From assembly GCA_050246735.1 (NCBI GenBank), contig JBFWVM010000004.1, positions 310,001 to 374,000 on the forward strand: a DNA stretch of 64,000 nucleotides, read 5' to 3'. Numbering within the stretch: position 1 is the stretch's first letter; each line of letters begins with the position of its first letter. The DNA comes from Taklimakanibacter sp050246735 (GTDB taxonomy: Bacteria; Pseudomonadota; Alphaproteobacteria; Rhizobiales; Aestuariivirgaceae). The notes under the pieces are model-generated. The model had not been told where the DNA came from, did no database searches, and saw only the letters and a list, made by a program, of their open reading frames with translations. Both the position numbers and the translations under genes were made by a program. Shown in pieces: positions 56,862 through 64,000 of the stretch.

Positions 56862-57137
56862 TCACATCTTCACGAACTTGCCGTCCTTTATCGTGAGCTT
56901 TTCGACGGCGGAGTCATACTTGGTCTTGAGCGCGCCCATGCGCACCTCGCAGCCCTTGCTGCAGTCGTAGGTGCCGGTGGCATTCGATTTGAGCACCACC
57001 TTCTGCGACTTGCCGCCATGCGGCTTCAGCATGAAAGTATGGCTCGTCTTGTCGCTGTTGGTCACCGTCAAGGCGCTGGCGGACGAGATGGTGGCGGCCA
57101 GAGCCAGGCCGGCAAGAGCGATGATACGCAGATTCAT
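56862..57137 (-). CDS. Small secreted protein, tandem paralogue A
   Basis: A 91-residue protein with signal peptide MNLRIIALAGLALAATISSASA, cleaved before LTVTNSDK. The mature part has THTFMLKPHGGKSQKV-like strands and YDCSKGCEVRMG with two Cys, followed by VEKLTIKDGKFVKM. About half identical to the next gene upstream. Looks like a small periplasmic beta protein. Function unknown. Confidence 0.8.
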   Translation of the reverse strand: MNLRIIALAGLALAATISSASALTVTNSDKTSHTFMLKPHGGKSQKVVLKSNATGTYDCSKGCEVRMGALKTKYDSAVEKLTIKDGKFVKM

Positions 57138-57171
57138 GACAATTCTCCTTCAATGGATGGATGGACGGCGG

Positions 57172-57447
57172 TCAGGCGTGGACGAGCTTGCCGCCCTTGA
57201 TCCAGATTTTCTCGACCTTGCCGCCGAAATGCGCCTTCTGCGCGCCGAGCCTCAGGTCGCATCCCTTGGCGCAGTCATAATGGCCGGTGTGGCTGGCCTT
57301 GATCACCAGCCGGTGCGCCTTGCCGCCCTGGGGCGTCACCATGACGGCCCGGGTCACTTTGTCGGAATTGACGACGGTCAGAGCGTTGGCGGACGTGACG
57401 CTTGCCGAAAGCGCAAGCGCAGCCGCAATGAGAAGATGAGTTCTCAT
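57172..57447 (-). CDS. Small secreted protein, tandem paralogue B
   Basis: A 91-residue protein, MRTHLLIAAALALSASVTSANA as signal peptide; ATG 57447 is preferred because GGAGA is seven bases upstream, but ATG 57453 is also in frame. The mature protein LTVVNSDKVTRAVMVTPQGGKAHRL, YDCAKGCDLRLGAQK aligns with paralogue A, including both Cys. The two genes are 34 bases apart in tandem. Confidence 0.8.
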   Translation of the reverse strand: MRTHLLIAAALALSASVTSANALTVVNSDKVTRAVMVTPQGGKAHRLVIKASHTGHYDCAKGCDLRLGAQKAHFGGKVEKIWIKGGKLVHA

Positions 57448-57761
57448 GGTCATTCTCCAATGATGTGCGGGTTGGGTGGTTGGGGCGATCAGGCTCCCGG
57501 CGGTGGAAAGCGGGTCACCCGTCGCAAAGTCGATCCAATGGCCTTCTTGCGGGCCACTGCTCGCAGGCGGTTGTGGGCGCCGCCTGTGTCTTCTGCTGTC
57601 GAGTCTTCACCTCTGGTAGATGTCCGTTCGATCGACCGGACGACGGGACGCTATTCCGGTTCGCCGAGGCTCACCAGTTAATTCGCAGTAATAGAGGGGA
57701 CGTTGTGGGCGTCACGCCGCTGGGCTAGTTTCCGGCCTGAGGGAGTTTTCACGAGGAGTAT
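57448..57761. other. Intergenic region upstream of metY
   Basis: About 310 bases with the divergent promoters of the secreted paralogues and metY. I looked for a SAM-II riboswitch, frequent before metY/metZ genes in this group, and did not find its conserved core. A small dyad, GTCCG-N10-CGGAC, is at about 57622-57641. Nothing else recognised. Confidence 0.4.
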
Positions 57762-59042
57762 ATGATGACCGACAAGACACCGGGCTTTGACACGCTTGCC
57801 ATCCATGCGGGCGCACAACCGGATCCGGCGACGGGAGCGCGCGTCACGCCGATCTATCAGACGACCGCCTATGTGTTCGAAGACGTGAAGCATGCCGCCG
57901 ACCTGTTCGCGCTCAGGACCTTCGGCAATATCTACACGCGCATCATGAACCCGACGCAGGCGGTGCTCGAATCGAAGGTCGCGGCGCTCGAAGGCGGCAC
58001 CGCGGCGCTCGCGGTGGCCTCCGGTCACGCCGCCCAGATGCTCATCTTCCATGCGCTGATGCAGCCCGGCGACGAATTCGTGGCGGTGCGCCAGCTCTAT
58101 GGCGGCTCGATCAACCAGTTCAGCCATTCCTTCAAGTCCTTCGGATGGCACGTGGTATGGGCCGACGCCGAGAATCTCGCCTCGATCGAGAAGGCGCTGT
58201 CGCCGAAGACCAAGGCGATCTTCATCGAATCCATCGCCAATCCCGGCGGCCTCATCACCGACATCGAAGGGATCGCCAGGATCGCCCGCAAGGCCGGCGT
58301 GCCGCTGATCGTCGACAACACGATGGCGACCCCCTACCTGTGCAGGCCTTTCGACCACGGGGCCGACATCATCGTCCATTCGCTGACCAAGTTCATGGGC
58401 GGGCACGGCAATTCGATGGGCGGCGTCATCGTCGACGGCGGCAGGTTCGACTGGTCGAAGAGCGGCCGCTATCCGCTCCTGACCGAGCCCAACGAGTCCT
58501 ACCATGGCATCAGGCTGCATGAGACCTTCGGCAACATCAGCTTCGCCATCGCCTGCCGCGTACTGGGCCTGCGCGACCTGGGCCCTGCGATAGCGCCGCT
58601 CAACTCCTTCCTCATTCTTACGGGCATAGAGACCCTGTCGTTGCGCATGCGCAAGCATTGCGACAATGCGCTTGCCGTGGCCAAATGGCTCAGCACCCAT
58701 CCGAGCGTTTCCTGGGTGAACTATGCCGGGCTGCCCGGCCACAAGCATCACGAGCTCGCCCGGAAATACTGCCCGAACGGCGCCGGCTCCGTCTTCACCT
58801 TCGGTCTCAAGGGCGGCTATGACGCCGGCGTGAAGGCGGTCTCGAGCGCGAGGCTCCTCTCCCACCTCGCCAATCTCGGCGACACGCGATCGCTCATCAT
58901 CCATCCGGCATCGACGACCCACAGCCAGCTTTCGGCCGAGCAGCTGAAGCAGGCCGGCGCCGGTCCCGACGTGGTGCGGCTCTCGATCGGCATCGAGAAC
59001 GTCGAGGACATCATCGCCGATATCGATCAGGCGATCTCGTGA
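57762..59042 (+). CDS. metY: O-acetylhomoserine aminocarboxypropyltransferase (sulfhydrylase)
   Basis: A 426-residue PLP enzyme of the Cys/Met metabolism family, preceded by ACGAGGAGTAT. PLP Lys210 in HSLTKFMGGHGNSMGG; VDNTMATPYLCRPFDHGADI and the FGNIYTRIMNPTQAVLE start are typical of MetY, as is the 426-residue length. It makes homocysteine from O-acetylhomoserine and sulphide. Its 3' end overlaps the end of the convergent ctaA gene by 16 bases. Confidence 0.94.
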   Translation: MMTDKTPGFDTLAIHAGAQPDPATGARVTPIYQTTAYVFEDVKHAADLFALRTFGNIYTRIMNPTQAVLESKVAALEGGTAALAVASGHAAQMLIFHALMQPGDEFVAVRQLYGGSINQFSHSFKSFGWHVVWADAENLASIEKALSPKTKAIFIESIANPGGLITDIEGIARIARKAGVPLIVDNTMATPYLCRPFDHGADIIVHSLTKFMGGHGNSMGGVIVDGGRFDWSKSGRYPLLTEPNESYHGIRLHETFGNISFAIACRVLGLRDLGPAIAPLNSFLILTGIETLSLRMRKHCDNALAVAKWLSTHPSVSWVNYAGLPGHKHHELARKYCPNGAGSVFTFGLKGGYDAGVKAVSSARLLSHLANLGDTRSLIIHPASTTHSQLSAEQLKQAGAGPDVVRLSIGIENVEDIIADIDQAIS

Positions 59043-60076
59043 TGGAGCGCGAGCCCCGTCCCGGGCTCGCGCGAGAGGGCGTCATGCATGGCCCAGACGG
59101 CGGTCGCGAAGACGATCATCGCGCCCGCCTGATGGGCGAGGCCGAGCCATAGGGGCACTTGCATCAGAAGCGTCCAGATGCCGAGGACGACCTGCAGCAG
59201 GACGGCATGCAGGATCGCCCTGGCGGCGCGGCTCCTCACCCGGAAGGCATGGACGGCCGCATAAACCGCCACCACATAGGCCATGACGCGGTGATCGAAC
59301 TGCACGGTCATGGCGTTCTCGAAGAGGTTGCGCCAGGCGGGTTCCATGACCGTGAGGCCCTCGGGAACCCACTGGCCGTCCATCAGGGGCCAGGTGTTGT
59401 AGCCCATGCCGGCATCGAGGCCGGCGACGAATCCGCCGAGCGCGATTTGCGTCAGGACCAGGCCGACGAGGACGACGGCCGCCCAGTCGCGTCCCGACCG
59501 GGGCGGATGCCGCCGTCCATCGCCGATGCCGAGCGCCGTCCAGACGATGGCGCCGAGGATCACGGTCGCGAAGCTCAGATGGGCGGCGAGCCGGTACTGG
59601 CTGACGTCGACGCGGTCGACGAGGCCCGACTTCACCATATACCAGCCGAGGGCACCCTGAAGTCCGCCCAGGACGATGAGGCCGGCGAGGCGCGGCACCA
59701 GGCGCCGCTCGATGCGGCGCGTGACCCAGAAGACCAGGAACGGCGCGATCATCACCAGCCCGATGAAACGGCCGAGGAACCGGTGCGTCCATTCCCACCA
59801 GTAGATGAACTTGAACTCGCCGAGCGACATGCCCTGGTTGACCAGGCTGTATTGGGGAATCTGCTTGTATTTCCCGAAGGCCAGAAGCCAGTCGGCCTCG
59901 GTGAGCGGCGGGATCGCTCCCAGGAGAGGCTGCCATTCGGTGATCGACAGGCCGGAATCGGTGAGGCGCGTCGCGCCGCCGACGATCACCATGGCAAAGA
60001 CGAGGAAAGCGGCGAACCACAGCCACGCGCGGATCAGCGGCCGGGCCCTGCGCTCGCGGTCGGCAACAGCGGTCAT
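59027..60076 (-). CDS. ctaA: Heme A synthase (COX15/CtaA)
   Basis: A 349-residue membrane protein with about eight hydrophobic segments. Signature GGATRLTDSGLSITEWQPLLGAIPPL near residue 35, EWTHRFLGRFIG, and later QFDHRVMAYVVA and LAHQAGAM, which give the heme-ligand histidines. It converts heme O to heme A for cytochrome oxidase. Type 2 alphaproteobacterial CtaA; DUF2842 gene is divergent from it, as in other Rhizobiales. Confidence 0.95.
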   Translation of the reverse strand: MTAVADRERRARPLIRAWLWFAAFLVFAMVIVGGATRLTDSGLSITEWQPLLGAIPPLTEADWLLAFGKYKQIPQYSLVNQGMSLGEFKFIYWWEWTHRFLGRFIGLVMIAPFLVFWVTRRIERRLVPRLAGLIVLGGLQGALGWYMVKSGLVDRVDVSQYRLAAHLSFATVILGAIVWTALGIGDGRRHPPRSGRDWAAVVLVGLVLTQIALGGFVAGLDAGMGYNTWPLMDGQWVPEGLTVMEPAWRNLFENAMTVQFDHRVMAYVVAVYAAVHAFRVRSRAARAILHAVLLQVVLGIWTLLMQVPLWLGLAHQAGAMIVFATAVWAMHDALSREPGTGLALHHEIA

Positions 60077-60168
60077 GGGACAGCGGGATAGCGCCCATGG
60101 CCCCTGCCCTCAAGGCCCGAAACGCCGCAGGACTTGCGCCCCGGGGCCGGGCCGAATAGGTCTTTCCC

Positions 60169-60372
60169 ATGACCGTCAGGCAACGCAAGTTCATCGGCAT
60201 GATCGCCATCGTGGTCTTCCTCGCCGTCTATTGCCTCATCGCCATGGCGGTCGGCGGGATGGTCGCGGTGAGCCAGCCGATGCTCCTCGAGGCCGGGTTC
60301 TTCGTCGTCGCCGGCATCGCCTGGGTGCCGGTCGTGATGGTGATCATCCGCTGGATGTCGCGCCCGGCCTGA
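60169..60372 (+). CDS. DUF2842 small membrane protein
   Basis: A 67-residue protein starting MTVRQRKFIGMIAIVVFLAVYCLIAMAVG, with a second hydrophobic segment (GFFVVAGIAWVPVVMVIIRWM). DUF2842 proteins of this size and pattern are restricted to alphaproteobacteria and lie next to ctaA. Function unknown; a link to heme A or oxidase assembly is a guess from position. Confidence 0.85.
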   Translation: MTVRQRKFIGMIAIVVFLAVYCLIAMAVGGMVAVSQPMLLEAGFFVVAGIAWVPVVMVIIRWMSRPA

Positions 60373-60381
60373 GCGCGAAAG

Positions 60382-61296
60382 CTAGAGCGCGAGCTCCCAA
60401 TATTGGCCGGTGAGATCGTGGCCGAAGCTCCGGTGCCGCTCCTCGCGGACGAGCCTGAAGCCGGCCTTCTCGTAGATCCGGCGCGCCGCGGTGAGATTGT
60501 CGTTCGTCCACAGGATCAGCCGCCCGTAGCCGGCCCCGCGCGCAAACGTCACCGCTTCGCCGACCAGCCTGCCGCCCAGCCCTTCGCCGCGTGCATCGGG
60601 CTCGACATAGAGCATCCTGAGCTTCGCCGTCCCGGCATCCTCCTCGACGACGAAGACCGAGCCCAAGACGCGGCCGTCCCTGTCCGCCACCCAGCAGCCT
60701 TCGCGGCCAGGCTTGAAGTTCCGGATGAAACGCGCGGAGATGTCGGCGACCAGCGCCTCGAACTCCTCGTTCCAGCCATATTCCTGCGCGTAGAGAGCGC
60801 CCTGGCGGTGGACGATCCAGCCGTAGTCGCCGGGACGCGGGGCGCGCAGGACCGCCGGCGCGCCGGTCTTCGCGCCCTTGCCGAGCACATCCTCGATGAC
60901 GTCCATGGCCGCGACGAGCCGGCGGCGCTCCGGCAAGGTCAGGCCGGCGAGCAGCCGCCCGACCGCCTCGGCGCTTTTTTCGTCGAGCGGACGGAAGGCG
61001 GCCTCCCCTTTCCTGGACAGGCTGAGCCTGATCTGCCGGCCGTCCTCGGCCGAACGCTCGCGCGACACGTAACCGGATCTGGCGAAGCTCTTGAGAATGC
61101 GGCTCAAATAGCCAGGGTCGATGCCGAGATCCGCAACCAGGTCGCTGGCCGTCGCCACGCCTCGCGTCGCCAGTTCGTAGAGCACGCGCGCCTCCGTCAG
61201 GCCGAAGCGGCTGGCGAGCAGGTGCTCGTCGAGGAGACCGGTCCATCTGGTGTAACTGCGGTTGAACCGGCGGACGGCGGCCACGGCATTGTTCAT
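60382..61296 (-). CDS. MarR-GNAT fusion protein
   Basis: A 304-residue protein with two domains. Residues 1-140 are a MarR-type winged helix (LTEARVLYELATRGVATASDLVADLGIDPGYLSRILKSFARSGYV). Residues 145-304 are a GNAT acetyltransferase with the acetyl-CoA motif VEPDARGEGLGGRLVGEAVTFA and the C-terminal NLTAARRIYEKAGFRLV. Such bifunctional proteins are known; the ligand or substrate is not predictable. Confidence 0.92.
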   Translation of the reverse strand: MNNAVAAVRRFNRSYTRWTGLLDEHLLASRFGLTEARVLYELATRGVATASDLVADLGIDPGYLSRILKSFARSGYVSRERSAEDGRQIRLSLSRKGEAAFRPLDEKSAEAVGRLLAGLTLPERRRLVAAMDVIEDVLGKGAKTGAPAVLRAPRPGDYGWIVHRQGALYAQEYGWNEEFEALVADISARFIRNFKPGREGCWVADRDGRVLGSVFVVEEDAGTAKLRMLYVEPDARGEGLGGRLVGEAVTFARGAGYGRLILWTNDNLTAARRIYEKAGFRLVREERHRSFGHDLTGQYWELAL

Positions 61297-61338
61297 GTGC
61301 CCAGCCTGGAACAGATACTTGACTTTGTCAACTATCTC

Positions 61339-62394
61339 TCAGGCGACCGCGACGCGCCTGAAGCCGTTCCATAGAACGAAGGCGCTGCCCGACAGGAGGA
61401 CATCGACATAGCGCAGTTTCTGGTAATCGCCGTTGAGCGAGAGCCGCGGCAGCGCCGTCAGATGGTCCTTGTGCGCGGAAAAGATCAGGCCCTTGCGCGT
61501 GGTGACCGCTGCGGCAAATCCGGCCTCGCGAATGAGATCGAAATCGCGGGAGCCGGCAGACCCCGGATCGCCATAGGGATAGGCGAAGACCTCGGGCGCC
61601 CGCCCGCCAAGCTCGCCGACAATGCGGCTGCGCGAGGCGACGGCTTCGGAAAGCGCCTCGTCCTGCGGCAGACGCGCCATCGCATAATGATTGATCGTAT
61701 GGGCGCCGATGGTGCAGAGCGGGTCGGCGGCGATCTGGCGCACATCGTCCCAGGTCATGGCTTCGCTGCGGCATTGCGCATCGAGGTCGACCCCGTGGTC
61801 GGCGCAGAATTGCCTCACCCATTCGCGTTGCCGGTGCTCCGGCAAGTTGCGGACCGGCCAGTAGAGCCGCTTGAAAGCCGTCTGCTTGCCGGCGTCGCTC
61901 ACGGTGTCGAATTCGAAGCCGCTGCCGTCCAGCACGCCCCTGATCCGGGAGGCCCCGGCAATCACCGCCTCGAGACCTCTCCACCACAGTTCGCAGGTTC
62001 CATCGATGATCGCCGGCGCCACGAAGATGGTGAACGGACAGCCGAGGCGGCGGAAGACCGGCCAGGCATGCACGAAATTGTCCTCATAGCCGTCGTCGAG
62101 GGTGAACACCGCAAAGGGCCGTGGCGAGGGCGCTTCGCCCCTCACCCGCAACGCCGCCTCGCCCAGCGAGACGAGGTCGTAGCCCTTGGCCACGACATGG
62201 CGGATGACCGCGTCGAGGAACAGCGGAGTGACCTCCAGGCCCGCATTGGGCGCGAAGCCATGCCGGGCCACGCCGTTGGGCCTCACATGGTGGAGCATGA
62301 ATATTGCACCCATGCCTCTCAAGGCCGCGTTCAGTGCCTGGGATGCCCCAGAATAATACAGGACATCAAGACTTGTTTTCAGTACGGCGGACAT
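61339..62394 (-). CDS. Polysaccharide deacetylase family protein
   Basis: About 351 residues from ATG 62394 (62400 is an alternative). NodB-type motifs: AVFTLDDGYEDNFVHAWPVF with the catalytic Asp pair, the metal-binding HTINHYAM motif, and AYPYGDPGSAGSRDF. It should remove acetyl groups from a surface or exported polysaccharide. Divergent from the CelD-like gene; both point to a polysaccharide locus continuing beyond the window. Confidence 0.9.
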   Translation of the reverse strand: MSAVLKTSLDVLYYSGASQALNAALRGMGAIFMLHHVRPNGVARHGFAPNAGLEVTPLFLDAVIRHVVAKGYDLVSLGEAALRVRGEAPSPRPFAVFTLDDGYEDNFVHAWPVFRRLGCPFTIFVAPAIIDGTCELWWRGLEAVIAGASRIRGVLDGSGFEFDTVSDAGKQTAFKRLYWPVRNLPEHRQREWVRQFCADHGVDLDAQCRSEAMTWDDVRQIAADPLCTIGAHTINHYAMARLPQDEALSEAVASRSRIVGELGGRAPEVFAYPYGDPGSAGSRDFDLIREAGFAAAVTTRKGLIFSAHKDHLTALPRLSLNGDYQKLRYVDVLLSGSAFVLWNGFRRVAVA

Positions 62395-62510
62395 CGGCAT
62401 GCCAGGAACCGGTAAATTCGCGTTTCAACAGGACTATCAGGCAAAACTTGACGAACTTTTGCCGGCAGCAAGGCAATAATCGTACCGCAGGAAACCGCAC
62501 CTTGAGCATC

Positions 62511-63716
62511 ATGCCCTTCGCTCCGTTCGCCGAAAAAACGCGCTGGCTGCCGGCTCGGGCGGTGGAACCGGCGATGGTCAGGGTCGAGATCGAGATTCAC
62601 AGCGACGCTCACGCGCTCGAGGCGGAATGGCTCCGCTTCCAGGAACGGGCGGCCGGGACCTTCTTCCAGACCTATCAGTGGTGCACAGCGTGGCTCGACA
62701 CGGCGGGCCTCGCGGCCGGCGCCAAGCCGCTCATCGTGCTCGGACGCGATCCGGCCGGCGATCTGCTCTTCCTCCTGCCCTTCTCGATCCGCCGCCGCCA
62801 GGGTGCGCGCGTCCTCGAATGGATGGGCGGGCAGCAGATGACCTATGGCTATGGTCTTTACGACCGCCGCTTCCTGCGCCGGGCCGGCCCATGGTTCGCG
62901 ACGGAAGGCTGGGCCGTGCTGAGCAGCCTGCCCGGCATTGACGCCATCAGTCTGGCCGAAATGCCGCTCATCTGGGAAGACCACGAGCATCCGCTCAAGA
63001 GCTGGTTTTCCTTCGCGGGCCCGAATTTCTCGTATCTCCTGTGGCTGGCGGGAGACTATGAACAGGTCTATGCGGGCAAGCGCTCGGGCGAGACGCGGCG
63101 CGGCAACCGCAAGCGCGACGCCAAGCTCAGGAAGGCGGCCAGGATCGAATTCGGCCTCGCCGAGGACCGTACCCATATGCACCGGCTCGTCGAGGACATG
63201 TTCAACCAGCAGCAGTCGCGGCTGGCGGAAAGCGGAATCCACGGCGTGTTCAACGAGCATGAACGGCAGTTCGTGCACCGGCTCATCGACATGCCCGATC
63301 ACATGCAGCCCATCCTCCTGCCCTATTACCTGATGGCGGACGGCAAGCTCGAGGCCGTCGCTCTCGGCGGACATTATGGCGGAGGATACTGGGCCCTCGT
63401 CTCCTCGCTCGGCTCGCCGCGGCTCAGGCGCTACTCGCCGGGCGATGCGCTCCTGCGCCTGACCATCGAAGCGTGCTGCTCACGCGGTCTCGATTTCTTC
63501 GACTTCTCATCCGGCAGCTTCGACTACAAGCTCGCCTGGGCCGACGAAAGCATCAGGCTTCATCACGCGGTGCGGGGGCTGACCTGGCGCGGCCATGCCT
63601 GGACGCTCGGCCGCTGTCTCGCATTGGCGGCGAAGAGGATGATCAAGCGCACGCCACTCCTGTGGACGGCCTTGAACACCGCGCGGCGCAAGCTGCTCGG
63701 GCGTACGTCGCCGTGA
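62511..63716 (+). CDS. CelD/BioF2-like acyltransferase (GNAT fold)
   Basis: A 401-residue protein from ATG 62511 behind AGGAAACCGC. Features of the BioF2-like acetyltransferase domain: ALEAEWLRFQERAAGTFFQTYQWCTAWLD, RGNRKRDAKLRKAARIEF and FDFSSGSFDYKLAWAD near the end. Proteins of this kind occur in cellulose and exopolysaccharide gene clusters and probably transfer an acyl or amino-acyl group. The substrate is unknown. Confidence 0.85.
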   Translation: MPFAPFAEKTRWLPARAVEPAMVRVEIEIHSDAHALEAEWLRFQERAAGTFFQTYQWCTAWLDTAGLAAGAKPLIVLGRDPAGDLLFLLPFSIRRRQGARVLEWMGGQQMTYGYGLYDRRFLRRAGPWFATEGWAVLSSLPGIDAISLAEMPLIWEDHEHPLKSWFSFAGPNFSYLLWLAGDYEQVYAGKRSGETRRGNRKRDAKLRKAARIEFGLAEDRTHMHRLVEDMFNQQQSRLAESGIHGVFNEHERQFVHRLIDMPDHMQPILLPYYLMADGKLEAVALGGHYGGGYWALVSSLGSPRLRRYSPGDALLRLTIEACCSRGLDFFDFSSGSFDYKLAWADESIRLHHAVRGLTWRGHAWTLGRCLALAAKRMIKRTPLLWTALNTARRKLLGRTSP

Positions 63717-63731
63717 CGTCGCGGCGCGGGC

Positions 63732-64000
63732 TCACGCCGCCCGGCGCACCGGCAGGCCGATGCGCACGAACTGCACGGCCCGCAGTCCGGACTGGCGCCA
63801 GCCTTCGATCATGCGCGCGGCATCGAGGATGCGCGTCCCCGGAGCCAGCAGAAGGGCGGCGTGGCATTTGCGGATCACCGCGGGCGACGCGCCCTTGCCG
63901 CAATGGACGATGATCACGGGATAGACCTGCGCAAAGGCCTCGATCAGCGCGTCGAAACGCGGATTGCCGGCGAGATCGCCGGCATCGTCCGGCTTGGTTC
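63732..64000 (-). CDS. Partial gene, C-terminal end (polysaccharide locus, low certainty)
   Basis: The frame is open to the end of the window; about 89 codons are visible. It contains PRFDALIEAFAQVYPVIIVHCGKG, AVIRKCHAALLLAPG and a basic C-terminus. The alternation of short strands and helices fits the end of a P-loop ATPase such as a BY-kinase or MinD-like partner in polysaccharide export, which would suit the neighbours. The ATP-binding motifs would lie outside the window, so this is a weak guess. Confidence 0.4.
   Translation of the reverse strand, partial: TKPDDAGDLAGNPRFDALIEAFAQVYPVIIVHCGKGASPAVIRKCHAALLLAPGTRILDAARMIEGWRQSGLRAVQFVRIGLPVRRAA

Noticed and set aside
57448..57761. SAM-II riboswitch before metY
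   Set aside because: Expected in this group, but the conserved core could not be found by eye. A covariance search would decide.
1..64000. CRISPR arrays, transposases, phage genes, rRNA
   Set aside because: None seen. Repeats at 27.3-27.5 kb and 47.8-48.0 kb are palindromic intergenic elements without spacers or transposase.

Overview
This window comes from a high-GC alphaproteobacterial chromosome, most likely order Hyphomicrobiales (Rhizobiales). Signs for this are the rplM-rpsI pair close to argC, ctaA (heme A synthase) next to metY and a DUF2842 gene, an NDUFS4-like complex I gene, intergenic palindromes of the rhizobial type, and GGAAC-N16/17-CGTT promoters of the alphaproteobacterial general stress sigma factor (EcfG/RpoE2). 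The species cannot be named from the sequence. There is no prophage, transposase, CRISPR array or rRNA operon. Four tRNA genes (Ser-GCT, Arg-TCT, Pro-TGG, Glu-TTC) lie on the minus strand.

Layout. 1-9.6 kb: the C-terminal end of an autotransporter, a histidine phosphatase, a fluoride riboswitch with crcB and an unknown partner gene, a VapBC-like pair with a shortened toxin, a flavin oxidase/HAD operon divergent from a LysR regulator, and several small secreted or soluble proteins. 9.8-16.3 kb: housekeeping genes (gatB, metC), an EEP-family phosphodiesterase-like protein, a GST with a basic tail, a DUF892 stress protein and CreA. 16.5-26.9 kb: a catabolic cluster with an HpcH/HpaI aldolase, a complete dipeptide/oligosaccharide-type ABC importer with fused ATPases, a Gfo/Idh/MocA dehydrogenase, a GntR/FCD regulator, an enolase-superfamily dehydratase and a COG3618-like lactonase. 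Together these read as dehydrogenase, lactonase, dehydratase and aldolase of a non-phosphorylative sugar or sugar-acid pathway. A near-identical 10-mer (ATCATATGAC type) lies before the aldolase, regulator and lactonase genes.

27-36 kb: a GIY-YIG gene with duplicated flanking repeats, tRNAs, an NDUFS4-like protein, a DUF192 protein and a double cold-shock protein, a sirtuin, glyoxalase I, an SDR, recJ, an esterase-like protein and argC. 36.3-42.7 kb: a fusion of protein-L-isoaspartate methyltransferase with an erythromycin-esterase-like domain, a tripartite tricarboxylate transporter (tctC-tctB-tctA), and a scar where a divergent LysR/MFS gene pair lost its shared 5' halves. 42.7-53.4 kb: a stress island of small secreted, membrane and disordered proteins, a CBS-domain protein, a cysteine hydrolase, a zinc alcohol dehydrogenase, an SDR, a DUF4142 protein, a ThDP enzyme with two compensating frameshifts, and DUF2231/DUF6766 membrane proteins; several have EcfG-like promoters.

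53.5-64 kb: rplM-rpsI with a terminator, a secreted protein, an enoyl-CoA hydratase and a CoA-binding protein, a tandem pair of small secreted paralogues, metY convergent with ctaA, a MarR-GNAT fusion, and the edge of a polysaccharide locus (deacetylase, CelD-like acyltransferase, a partial gene).
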